Below, piece by piece: positions 23,919-34,319 of a stretch of DNA of 64,000 bases; positions within the stretch are counted from its first letter, which is position 1; each line of letters starts with the position of its first letter. A program made the translations under genes and the position numbers. The stretch spans positions 22,027,054 to 22,091,053 of the forward strand of contig NC_092562.1 of NCBI RefSeq assembly GCF_037975245.1, written 5' to 3'. This DNA comes from Apostichopus japonicus (lineage: Eukaryota > Echinodermata > Holothuroidea > Aspidochirotida > Stichopodidae). The notes beneath the pieces are model-generated. The model was not told the DNA's origin and made no database searches. It was given only the letters and a program-made list of their open reading frames with translations.

Positions 23919-24129
23919 CATACACAAGACTAGTACTAGTTTTGCTACCGATTTACATATTTAATTTTTTTCTTCAATTTATGTTGAATATATTGCTAGG
24001 AATGTCGGGATTTTAGATGAAACTTGTGCTGAGCGGGATTCACGATTTTTAAGACAGTGCTGGGCGGTAAATTTTAGTGCTGGGCGGGGCCGCCCAGTGC
24101 CGCCCAGCGTGGGCACATCCCTGTATGTG

Positions 24130-25555
24130 GTTATAGAAAAGAAGCTAACAAGCTGATTTGTATCAAGAATCATTAAGACTGGGATTGGCCATTGTATGTT
24201 CCCAAGGAAACGTGTGAACACAAATATTTTAGTTTAATTTATATTGAATTATCAACGGAAGAAAAAAAAAAGAAAGAAGACACTGAGTAGCAGTCTGTTA
24301 TATGATTTGAAGCTTTGTCTCTCTTTCAATATATTTGTATTTCTGCTACATCAACTATAATCCCTTTTAACAAAGTCCTTTCTGTAGAGCTGGTTTTTCA
24401 CGCCCATGTTTTTGCCACAAAAATATATATTACTTTCTGTTTTGTTTTGTTTGTCTTAACATGCCATTGTTTTATTTTATGCTTGTACCAGTTTGGTATA
24501 TCCTTGATTTGAATTAGTTAATGAACATAACGAAGTTGAAACTGTTAGGAGATTCGACCCCATAAACTAAATGAAAATATTTAAAAAAGTAAACTTTTGC
24601 GCAGGATATGGCGTCCGAAATATCCGACAGGGAAGTCTAGATAACCGTTATGGTATATGATAGCCTATCATTATTGTGAATCCAGCGTGTTATTGGGCAA
24701 TTGCCATAATTACCTACCTTTATATAATTTGGTCACGTATTTTCAATAAGATTTCAAATACCAAAAATAGACAGAATCCCCCCCCCCCCTCCCCCCGAAC
24801 AACTGCAGACATGGTTAACATTGCTTTACAAATTCGAATATTGGATGGGCAGTCCTGCTAAACATGCTTTCAAAAACGTGACTATATACAAAACCGACGA
24901 TTTGCAGTCAAAGGAAATATGAAAACGGCTTTGGTGGTCTTTGGGTGTGTATGCATGATTCGGTCACCTCTTAGTGAGGATAACGATTGAAATTTGACTG
25001 GGTATGCATCCGTCGACATTTTCGTTATCGGATAATTACAGTGTTATACCTTTTAAAAACGAAATCACGGTACATCTGGGTAAAGGTTTTAATCTACAAA
25101 TCTTATGGGACGAAGGCATTTTGGGTTCGCTATAACACCATTTTTTTGTTGTTGCACTATCCTCCTGCTGCGAGTATCTATTATGAACATTCCAGCGAAT
25201 TTGAGAATGCTATCCTCACCACTCCCTCTCCCCTTTAATTTGCCCATGCACGCAGGGGTGCACTTTATATCATGCTTTATTAAGAGAGAGAGAGATATTA
25301 CCTTTTTTTTCTCTAGACTTTAATTAAAGTTTCACGCTGACATATGCAGCAACTTTAGTCCCCATGCATGTAGTATCAAACCAGTCTAATCCTGTATCAA
25401 ACAAGGTGAACTTTGAAATGCATTGATTGTTAAATACCGTTCTTTGATCAATTATAACTTCACCAATAATGCAGTTTGAACTGGTCTTTATATGTAAACA
25501 GAGTTTTTCTGTTGTTTATTTGTATAGTTGTCACGTGTTAGGATATTGCAGTCAT
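24130..25555. other. Intergenic, no gene seen
   Basis: AT-rich sequence with a C homopolymer near 24780 and a short (GA)n tract near 25281. I see no gene. Confidence 0.6.
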
Positions 25556-25556
25556 A

Positions 25557-25737
<181 letters not shown>

Positions 25738-26547
25738 TGTACAAGTTTCAAGGTGGAAGATGATCTCATTGCGTGCGACCGAATTGGAAGCTCGGAATAA
25801 GATAAGTTGTTAAAAGCAACTATACTTTAGTAGAACAAAGTCAGCAATTTGAATTCATTATCGCATTAATAGCCGAGAGTTCATTAGCTTCACCAATATG
25901 CGTTTGTGTGTGTTACATCAAAATGTGTTCAGGCAACGCATTAAATTTATTTCATTAATCCTTCACTTATTAGTGTTCATGATAAAGAAATAAAGAAGAG
26001 GGTTGTAGTTTGCAATCTTTTTATGAATATTACTAGACACTCCTTTTTATGAAAATAACACCAAACGTAAGAAGCTTCAACATAACTTTCATATCAGTAA
26101 TTCCCCGATGCTGAAGTCAACATGTCAACATTTGCTGTAAGAAGGAAACGTGCGAATAATGTCATTCTGTCTGAGTGATAATTGGTTGTTTAAATCTCAT
26201 TAAAATTAATTTAATTCCTCTTTAAATTCATTAATTTCAGATTTAATCTAGATATGAAGAATAATTTATCAATCCGATTACTGAAGATTGGCAAATGAAG
26301 CAATTTCTTTTAATGAACGTTTATGCAAAGTAAGATTAGTGGATACAGAAATAATAATAATAATACAGGGATGCTAAGTATTTTGTTTAAAACAGGCTTG
26401 AGATATCACTATATTTGTTGTGCAAATGACGCGAGAAAAATGAATTTGCATACATTTCAATGGAATTGAAAAACTAAATTTGACAGAGATTGAAAGGATA
26501 ATTAACATGTATTTTTATTATTATAGTTACTAGTAACGATTGACTTG

Positions 26548-26990
<443 letters not shown>

Positions 26991-27181
26991 CAATACACTA
27001 CAGACGATAACAATACAAATTCCCTCAACTTTAGGCCTAACTGAAGCAGGATACTCGACTCATTTCGCTGTTCGATATTGGACAACAATAGTCCTTTGTG
27101 GATACCAGTAGTCTAACAAGCTGCCAAACATCTTTGTTCTTCTCTTTCTCCTCAGTGTACTATTTTATACCACTTTGCGTC

Positions 27182-27736
27182 ATGGCAGCTTCATTTCTGG
27201 ACTTCTTTGTTCTTTTGTTAATCCTCTCAGTATCCGCTGGTATTGGAGTGTATCATGCGGTGCGCGCATCGGGTGAAAATTCAGTGGAAAACTACTTTCT
27301 CGGTAACCGTAAAATGAATCCGGTGCCTATTATTTTTTCGATAATCGTATCAAGCTTATCTGCAGTAACTTACCTTGGTACACCAATCGAAACATATCTA
27401 TATGGACCTTTGTTCTGGATTGTAATATTCAATAAATTCATAGCAGCATGGATCATATCGCGGTGTTTTCTTCCGGTATTTTATCGATTACGTTTAACCA
27501 GCATATATGAATATTTGCAGTTGAGATTTAACACGGCGGTTCGATGTAGCGTTTTGGTTGTGGATGTTGCAAACACAGTGGTATATATGGGTATAATAGT
27601 TTACTCGCCAGCACTGGCATTGCAAACAGTGACCGGGTTTAATTTGACGATTTCTATCCTGGTGACCGGTAGTGTTTGTACGTTTTATACCGCCATTGGA
27701 GGACTAAAAGCTGTGGTCTGGACAGACGTATTTCAG
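27182..27736 (+). CDS. SMCT-like A, exon 1
   Basis: 185 codons ending in phase 0 at TTTCAG|GTAAAT, right after TDVFQ. Confidence 0.93.
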
Positions 27737-30250
27737 GTAAATCATACAGACATGTATAATCTTGTTACAGTATTGCGGGTTCTCTTTTCGGTTGGTTGAT
27801 TGGTTGGCTGTGTATTTCTGTAACACATTATTTATACTATGATGATAATAAAAGCAAACCGAAATGAGTTACTGTTATGCCTGCCCACTACATTACATGA
27901 ATGAGTAGCTGTTGGCTGTCGTCTGTTTCACCTGACTAACTGACATGAGTGCTAGCTGACTATCGCATAGACTGACAAACTGGTTAACTGGCTGGTTTTC
28001 TGAATGTTTCAGTTACATTGGCTGGCTTCGTGACTGGTTGGATGAGTAACTGGCTATCTGACTGACTTGTCGGTTGGCTTACTGACTGGCGGAGTAGCTG
28101 AATAACTAACTGCATGAGAGTGGCTGGCGGACTGACTGATTGGCTGTCTGGCTGTCAGTTTATTCCTCTCTGAATAGTTGGCTGAGTAGTGGGATATCTG
28201 ACTAAGTATTTCACTGTCTCATTGACTGACTGACTAACTGACTAAATAACTGACTGACTAATTGGCTGATTAGTGGGATATCTGACTAAATTTTAATGAC
28301 CGGCTGAGTAGCTGCGTGACTCTCTATTTCACTGTCTCACTGAGTGACAGACTAACTGACTGACTGACTGACTAACTGACTGACTGACTGATTGGCTGAG
28401 TAGTGGGAAATCTGACTAAGTTTTTATGGCTGGCTAGCTGATTAGCGGTGTGACTCTCTATTTCACAGTCTCTTTGTTTGATTAAGTGACTGACTAACTG
28501 ACTAACTGACTGACTGACTGACTGACTGACTGACTATTGGCTGAGAATTGGGATATCTGACTACGTTTTTATGGCTTGTTGGCTGAGTAGCTTTGTGACT
28601 CTCTGTTTCACTGTCTCATTGACTGTTTGATTGACTGGCTGACTGACTAACTAACTGACTGACTATTGGCTGAGTCCATGGCTACCTGTCTGACTGATTA
28701 CTTGACTGGCAGACTGTATGGACTAGAAGATGGATGACTGCTTGATTGACTTGTTGGATTGATTGGTTGTCAGATGACCAACTAACCAGTTGACTGATTC
28801 GTTGAGTGGCGGAGTAACTAGTAGGCTAGGAATGGCTATCTGACTGACTGACAACAAGCCGGTTGACTGTAACTTACTGGTCACTGACTGATTGTTTGAC
28901 TAACTGGTTAGTTAATAATCGACTGACTCGTTGGCAGAGTAGCTGGATGAGTGACTAATTGCCAGAGTAGCAGACTATCAGACGGACTGGTAGGCTGATT
29001 GCTTTGCTGTGTGCAGCAGTTGTCCAGGTAATAACTGTGCTAACCATATAAATCATTCTTTGGTTACTTTACAGGCAGTCATGATGTTAATTGGATTCTA
29101 CGCCATCATTATTTACGGTTGCATTGAAATTGGAGGACCAAAGGAGATTTTTGAGAGGTTACAAGACGGAGGACGGGGAGCCCTGGTAGATTTCAGTCTG
29201 GACCCAACTATTAGATACTCTTTTTGGTCTTTAATGATAGGCGGGTTGTTCTTTATTTTAGCCATGCTCATCAAACAACCAATTATACAGCGTTTCAACT
29301 CATGCGCAACTGAGCGACAAGCGCAGATGGCTTGCACGTTTGGTGTTCTTGGTATTGGTGTGATTGAACTCACTGCTGTCATGTCGGGTATAATACTGTT
29401 TTCCTACTTCTCTGACTGCGATCCCGTCAGTGACGGTAAGATTCAACGCCATGACCAGCTGGTACCTTACTTTATACTCACCTTATTTGGTGATATGCCT
29501 GGTTTTGTTGGTTTGTTACTTGGTGGCGCTTTCTGTGCGTCTCTGTCGTCCGTGTCATCGTTAGTGAACGCCTTGGCCGCTATCACTGGCGAAGACGTCA
29601 TCAAGCGATTATGGAAGGACATTGATAAAGACCGATATACACGCCTTGTTAAAATAGTGTCGGCGTTCTACGGTATCTTAGCAACAACTGTTGCTTTCCT
29701 AGCAACGCGTCTTGGTGGCATCCTCTATGCGGCGTTAAGTTTTATGGGTATCTTTGGTGCCCCAGTACTTGGTGTGTTCTCTCTGGGTATTTTCGTACCG
29801 AAAGCTAACTCGAAAGGCGTTCTTGTTGGTTTAGTCGCTGGAGTGGCGGTAGGGATGTTTCTGAAGATTGGAGCTGACATCTATCCACCGGTGTACCACG
29901 AAATACCGGCTGTGATGACGTCAGGATGTGTTAACGCCACCACTGTATTACCCTCTACATCTTCTACAGTGAGGTCACCCACTGCATCAGTGAATGGATT
30001 GAGTTGTATCTTTTCAATAAGTTACCTCTACTACAGCTTTGTGACATTTTGGATAACATTTCTTGTTGGAAGTCTGGTAGGAGTTATAACAAACACGAAA
30101 AGTGATAGGCTAAAAGTTGACCCGAAACTACTTTCGCCAATAGTTTTGAAATATATGCCACTGTCTTACCAGCGAACAGAAGGTAATGAAGACGTCCTCT
30201 CTGAGGAAGACAAGAAGCGCAACAGTTTTAACGGTCTTGAAGAAATTTAG
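27182..30250 (+). CDS. Sodium-coupled monocarboxylate transporter-like, copy A (SLC5A8/A12 family)
   Basis: Plasma-membrane symporter of the SLC5 family, expected to import lactate, pyruvate and short-chain carboxylates with Na+. CDS 27182-27736 joined to 29075-30250 gives 576 residues, close to the family size of about 600. The ATG follows TGCGTC and starts MAASFLDFF, directly at the first membrane helix. Family marks: YHAVRASGENSVENYFLGNR after TM1, SAVTYLGTPIE, LPVFYRL.LTSIYEYL.LRFN, VCTFYTAIGGLKAVVWTDVF, QRFNSCATERQAQ, SDCDP and SSLVNALAAITGED. The vertebrate C-terminal T-R-L PDZ ligand is absent; this tail ends NGLEEI. AATAAA at 30302 lies 50 bases after the stop. The relatives SLC5A6 and SLC5A5 are possible, but the pattern is closest to SMCT. 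Confidence 0.94.
27900..29010. repeat. Degenerate (CTGA)n tract filling the intron of SMCT-like A
   Basis: More than 1 kb made of CTGACTGACTGG/ACTAACTG variants, with locally pure (ACTG)n runs near 28350-28380 and 28500-28530. Longer blocks, each near GGCTGAGTAGTGGGATATC, recur a few hundred bases apart, so a tetranucleotide and a higher-order unit are superimposed. Confidence 0.9.
29075..30250 (+). CDS. SMCT-like A, exon 2
   Basis: Starts after ACTTTACAG with AVMMLIGFYA and runs 391 codons to TAG. Vertebrate SLC5A8 genes divide this part into many exons; here it is one. Confidence 0.95.
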   Translation, partial: AVMMLIGFYAIIIYGCIEIGGPKEIFERLQDGGRGALVDFSLDPTIRYSFWSLMIGGLFFILAMLIKQPIIQRFNSCATERQAQMACTFGVLGIGVIELTAVMSGIILFSYFSDCDPVSDGKIQRHDQLVPYFILTLFGDMPGFVGLLLGGAFCASLSSVSSLVNALAAITGEDVIKRLWKDIDKDRYTRLVKIVSAFYGILATTVAFLATRLGGILYAALSFMGIFGAPVLGVFSLGIFVPKANSKGVLVGLVAGVAVGMFLKIGADIYPPVYHEIPAVMTSGCVNATTVLPSTSSTVRSPTASVNGLSCIFSISYLYYSFVTFWITFLVGSLVGVITNTKSDRLKVDPKLLSPIVLKYMPLSYQRTEGNEDVLSEEDKKRNSFNGLEEI

Positions 30251-30301
30251 TGTAAAGACTTTAGACAAACATTAACCCCTGTCATCTGATGAAATTACGC
30301 A

Positions 30302-30307
30302 AATAAA
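30302..30307 (+). promoter_or_regulatory. Polyadenylation signal of SMCT-like A
   Basis: AATAAA about 50 bases after the stop codon. Confidence 0.65.
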
Positions 30308-30309
30308 TG

Positions 30310-31316
30310 ACACAGTAATAATTAACTAATCCTATTAAAAAGTAGGGTAAGTTACAACGTTTGTGAGATGTCGAATTTTAAAAATCTTTTCAGTGGGACG
30401 AGGGGGGGGGGGGGGGGGAGAAGTTGATCAATTTGGGAGTGTGAGGTTGTCTTTCTGCATGAAGAAGAAATATTTTTCTAACTTTCGTTATGTTTCATAC
30501 GTTCATATCTTGGCGAACAGTAGCCTACGTGTTATAAAGAACTGCTATGTAATACTACTGTTAGTAACAGTTCTTGATATATCAGAACAACAATGTAACA
30601 AAAATATGACTAGGCAAAAAATATCCCAGCGATAGAGGATCATGTTTAGATTTGCTCAGATATTTCGTTTTGTATTATGAAATGAATCAAAACTACATGA
30701 AACTTTATATATAAACAAGACTCATACCTACTGACAGATATAATCAAATGTTCTGCTGGAGCCGCTCTTAAATGTCCCTCATCCGCTGGTAAGTATAGTC
30801 TTATACCATTAAAAGATAATGAAAACGTCCCTCCGATTGTCATTTTATATGCACACCAATTCAAGCTGCACATAATCAGTTGTGAAGATGTTGTCAACAT
30901 GATATAAATAAATATATATATATATATATTTTTCTTCTTAGATGCAAGATGGTGCTAAAGTGTACAACGCTTAAGACAATGTTGCATAAAATTTCAACTG
31001 TTCATTTTGTACTGCACATACATGTTATATATGTATATAATATATATATATATATATATATTAATTTATATATATTCATTTGCCTTTGTCGTTTACCTCC
31101 ATTACATTAACATAAAGTCTGTTCGAAGTATCTCGTTCGAGTTCCGGCTTTAGGAATCACAAATGATTTTCGAGTTGGTTAGCATCATGTTTGATCTCTA
31201 GAGTAAGGCAAAATATGTCACCGAAAACAGAACTAGTATTGTTCGATAAAGGTGACAAACGCCTACAGTGGAATTACGACCTTCCTTACCGGTTTAGAAC
31301 CTCTGGACATACAATC
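30310..31316. other. Intergenic, no gene seen
   Basis: Contains a 17-base G run near 30402-30418 and short (TA)n tracts near 30910 and 31040. Nothing else is recognised. Confidence 0.6.
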
Positions 31317-31390
31317 AGCATCCATGGCCTAGTTGGTTAGGGTGTCCGCGTACAAAGCGGGAGGCCCGGGTTCGAATCCCTGTGGAGGCT
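31317..31390 (+). tRNA. tRNA-like sequence (pseudo-tRNA or SINE head)
   Basis: 74 bases that fold as a cloverleaf. The acceptor AGCATCC/GGAGGCT has one mismatch. The A box is TGGCCTAGTTGG, the anticodon arm TCCGC-GTACAAA-GCGGG, and the T arm CCGGG-TTCGAAT-CCCTG has one mismatch and a perfect B box GGTTCGAATCC. The anticodon would be ACA, not a normal one for Cys. With the mismatches this points to a tRNA-derived SINE or a pseudogene rather than a working tRNA. It lies just upstream of the Penelope-like element. Confidence 0.55.
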
Positions 31391-31440
31391 GGAAGTTTTT
31401 TCACTGTTCTTGATTTTCCAACTCATTACGATTTTCATTT

Positions 31441-31555
31441 ATATATATATATATATATATATATAAATATATATAAATATATATATGTGTGTGGGTGTAT
31501 ATATATATGTGTATATATATATATATATGTATATGTATATATATATGTATGTATA

Positions 31556-31588
<33 letters not shown>
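31441..31588. repeat. (TA)n tract with TG interruptions
   Basis: Dinucleotide repeat directly abutting the recognisable 5' end of the Penelope-like element. Confidence 0.95.
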
Positions 31589-31659
31589 CTTGAAAACTGC
31601 AAAAAGAACTCCCCAAGAACGAGTTCGAAAGAAAGCTTGACTCCATCTCCAAAATTTGC

Positions 31660-32322
31660 TTGAACCTCTCACATACCCTAGCTTCAAGACAATGTCACAA
31701 ATTGAAGAGGGATAATGTCACGCAAAGAGTTAAGTCTTCTGGTGAAACCCAACTTGAAACCTCAAAAAGAACCAGGTCTCGCAGATTCCGTCGGAAAGAG
31801 ATACAGACCGCATGCAACACCACCAAAAGTGCAGTTGTTACCATTGATTGTCAACTCTCGGCAGGAGAAACAAACCTACTCTCCAAAGGTCTAAATTTTT
31901 GCCCTAAACCACGGCAAGTAAACGCTCAGAAACTTTCTCTTGACCTAAATCTGTTCTATCGACGCTTACGTCTCCGTGAATTTTTTGCCGACGAAAATGG
32001 CAATAACACCACGCAACAAACCAACGACTTGGATTCCAATTTTAAGCCAAAAAGCTCGTGGAATCCACCCAAGGCCCATTGTGCGCCTCTTGAATCATTT
32101 ATTTCGGCCATTGAAGAGGATGTTAAAACACACACCTCCGCCCCAGACTTCCGCGACAATCTCAACAAAACTGAGAGACAGGCCATTCATGAACTCCGGA
32201 AGCGCGATGACATTGTCATCAAGCCAGCCGACAAGGGTTCTGCAATTGTAGCTATGGGCAAACAATTCTACAGAGAGGAAGCCAACAGACTACTCGGCAA
32301 CCCTCAAACTACAAACTTCTAG
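31660..32322 (+). pseudogene. PLE N-terminal coding segment, broken at its 3' end
   Basis: 221-codon frame ending in TAG at 32320-32322. It carries KGLNFCPKPRQVNAQ and IVIKPADKGSAIVAM, conserved upstream of the reverse transcriptase in this class. The frame is also open upstream to about 31597 without an ATG. An indel near 32308 puts the downstream part into another frame. Confidence 0.9.
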
Positions 32323-34088
32323 ATTCTGATCCTACTCAAGAAATCACACAAAACGTGAAAAGAGTCATCCAAAAGATAGTCTCTAACGGTTCCATTGACC
32401 GCAAGTTAGGCCAAAACCTCCTGGAAAACGACCCAAAACCTGGTCGCTTTTATTTTCTGCCTAAAATTCACAAAGAAGGCAATCCCGGGAGGCCCATAAT
32501 ATCGGGTAATGGCACAGCGACTGAAAAAATTTCCAAATTCGTGAATCTCCTCATCCAACCTCTCGTTTCGGCCCTACCGTCCTATGTGCAGGACACTACG
32601 GATTTCATCCGGAAAATTGGGGAAATAAAAAATCTTCCCTTATCTTCTCTGTTAGTTACCTTGGATGTGTCTTCGTTATACACAAATATCCCTAACGAAG
32701 AGGGCATTTCGGCCTGCACAAAAGCATTCAAACCAAAACGTGGCAAAACCCCCACGAAGAAAGAATTGGCCGAATTAATGCAACTCATCTTGACCAACAA
32801 TAATCTGGTATTTGGCAACAAACACTACCTCCAAATTCATGGCACCGCAATGGGTACCAAAATGGCACCGTCTTTTGCCAACATCTTTATGGGAAACCTC
32901 GAGAAAGAATTTTTATCTCGACAAAACTTGAAACCACACACGTGGTTACGTTACATTGACGATATCTTTATGATATGGACCCATGGTGAGGCAAATCTAA
33001 AACTCTTCATTGATGACATCAACTCGTTTCATCACACTATCAAATTCACTGCTGATTTTTCTGGACTTGGCGTTCACTTTCTGGACACCACCGTGACCCT
33101 ACAAAATGGTTCACTCAAAACAGACTTGTTCAATAAACCCACGAACAAGCACAACTACCTCTTACCAAGCAGTTGCCATCCACGTCACTGTACCAGAAAT
33201 ATTCCGTACAGTCAAGCGTTGCGCATTCGACGCATTTGCTCCTCTGAAGTCGATTTTGATTCACGCACTAAAGAACTGTCACAAAACCTCCTAAACAGAC
33301 AGTATTTTCGGGGTACTACTGAAAATGCCATCAAAAAGGCTAAAAGCAAACCCCGTACCGAAACATTGACGTACAAAACTCGTCAAACCAGTTCCAAAAG
33401 GGTACCATTGGTTACTGAATTCCACCCTGGTCTCCCACCACTGGCTAATATCATTCAGAAGAATTTTCACCTACTTCAAGGCACCGAACGCCTGAAATCA
33501 GTATTCCCAGAATTACCTGTCATCGCTTTTAAAAGACCCAGCAACCTACGGGATATCTTAGTTCGGGCATCCTTTCGGGATGACACCCCATTAGGGGAAA
33601 GCATAACAGAAACTACAGGATCATCGCCCTGTACACAAAATTGCAAAACGTGCTTACTTGTCGATTCGACCGGGGCCTTTCAGAGCAACCAAACCAAACG
33701 CACGTTCCAAATTCGGCACAAAATTAACTGCCTATCCAAAAATGTCATTTACCTCATCTACTGCAATATTTGTAACTTACAATACATTGGAGAGTCAAAA
33801 AACACTCTTAGAATGAGAATGACACAACATAGATCGGCGATCAAAACAAAAAAGATCTACCAACCTGTTGCAAATCACTTCAATCTCCAAAATCATTCAA
33901 TTGAGAATTTGCGTGTTATTGCCATTGACCAGAACGATTCTTGGACAGATAAATCTAGGAAAGCGAAAGAAAATTTCTGGGAACTAAACCTAAAGACCAC
34001 GGCACCATTCGGTTTAAACATCAGAAACGATTTGCCGTCCCAGATAAACCAAAACAATTCCTTTACAATTACGACGGAATCGGATTAA
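32310..34088 (+). pseudogene. PLE reverse transcriptase and GIY-YIG endonuclease segment
   Basis: Uninterrupted from about 32310 to TAA at 34088. Reverse transcriptase motifs in order: FYFLPKIHKEGNPGRPIIS, LLVTLDVSSLYTNIP, GTAMGTKMAPSFANIFMGNL, WLRYIDDIFMIW (the YIDD catalytic box) and HFLDTTV. A Cys-containing linker (SPCTQNCKTC) leads into the endonuclease: VIYLIYCNICNLQYIGES, then the Arg-bearing helix LRMRMTQHR and a Glu in AKENFWE. All catalytic positions I can see are present. Confidence 0.93.
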
Positions 34089-34117
34089 AATAATCCGACG
34101 CGGATTAAAATAATCCG
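34081..34117. repeat. Two tandem hairpins at the PLE stop codon
   Basis: CGGATTAAAATAATCCG occurs twice (34081-34097 and 34101-34117) separated by ACG. Each forms a 6-bp stem CGGATT/AATCCG. The PLE stop codon lies inside the first. Confidence 0.9.
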
Positions 34118-34245
34118 AATTTCTAAAACTTCTGCTCAATTCAGCAGAAATCAGTAAGTCGCTTTGCCCTTACAACCATGCCGACATCTCCTCTATAAAA
34201 GAGTTTCAATTCCTGCTACTCCTTGTCACTTTCGGTGATCATGCA

Positions 34246-34279
34246 CTGAAGAAGAGCTAGTTTTGCTCGAAAGCTCTGC
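34246..34279 (+). ncRNA. Hammerhead-like motif in PLE 3' region
   Basis: CTGAAGA (fits the CUGANGA core) is followed, after one extra A, by the stem GAGC-TAGTTTT-GCTC and then GAAA. Penelope-like elements are known to carry hammerhead ribozymes. The extra A and the unclear stems I and III make activity doubtful. Confidence 0.4.
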
Positions 34280-34319
34280 AAAAACCAAACATTGGCTGTT
34301 TTACTTCCAATCACTTACC

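Larger units (their letters stand above)
23080..24123. mobile_element. Outer inverted-repeat DNA element (nested host)
   Basis: Terminal inverted repeats CAGGGATGTGCCCA at 23080-23093 and their complement at 24110-24123. The flanks share TATGTG (23074-23079 and 24124-24129). A second element is inserted inside it. The right end has GCCCAG/CTGGGC-rich hairpin sequence. Non-autonomous; no transposase. The CAGGG ends suggest a hAT relative, but the 6-bp flank match leaves the superfamily open. Confidence 0.7.
31590..34310 (+). mobile_element. Penelope-like retroelement, one frameshift
   Basis: The element encodes an N-terminal region with KGLNFCPKP and DIVIKPADKGSAIVAM, a reverse transcriptase and a GIY-YIG endonuclease, the architecture that defines endonuclease-bearing Penelope-like elements. 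Coding similarity starts immediately after a (TA)n tract, so the 5' end is probably truncated. The 3' UTR holds two tandem hairpins and a hammerhead-like motif. One frameshift near 32308 splits the coding region; otherwise the copy looks young. The left end and the 3' limit are approximate. Confidence 0.93.

Noticed and set aside
27900-29010. CRISPR-like or satellite array in the transporter intron
   Set aside because: There are no regular spacers; the tract is a degenerate tetranucleotide repeat in an animal intron.
31382-31687. Open frames across the (TA)n tract near the Penelope-like element
   Set aside because: Repeat-derived Tyr/Ile/His strings, except for the last codons that belong to the element itself.
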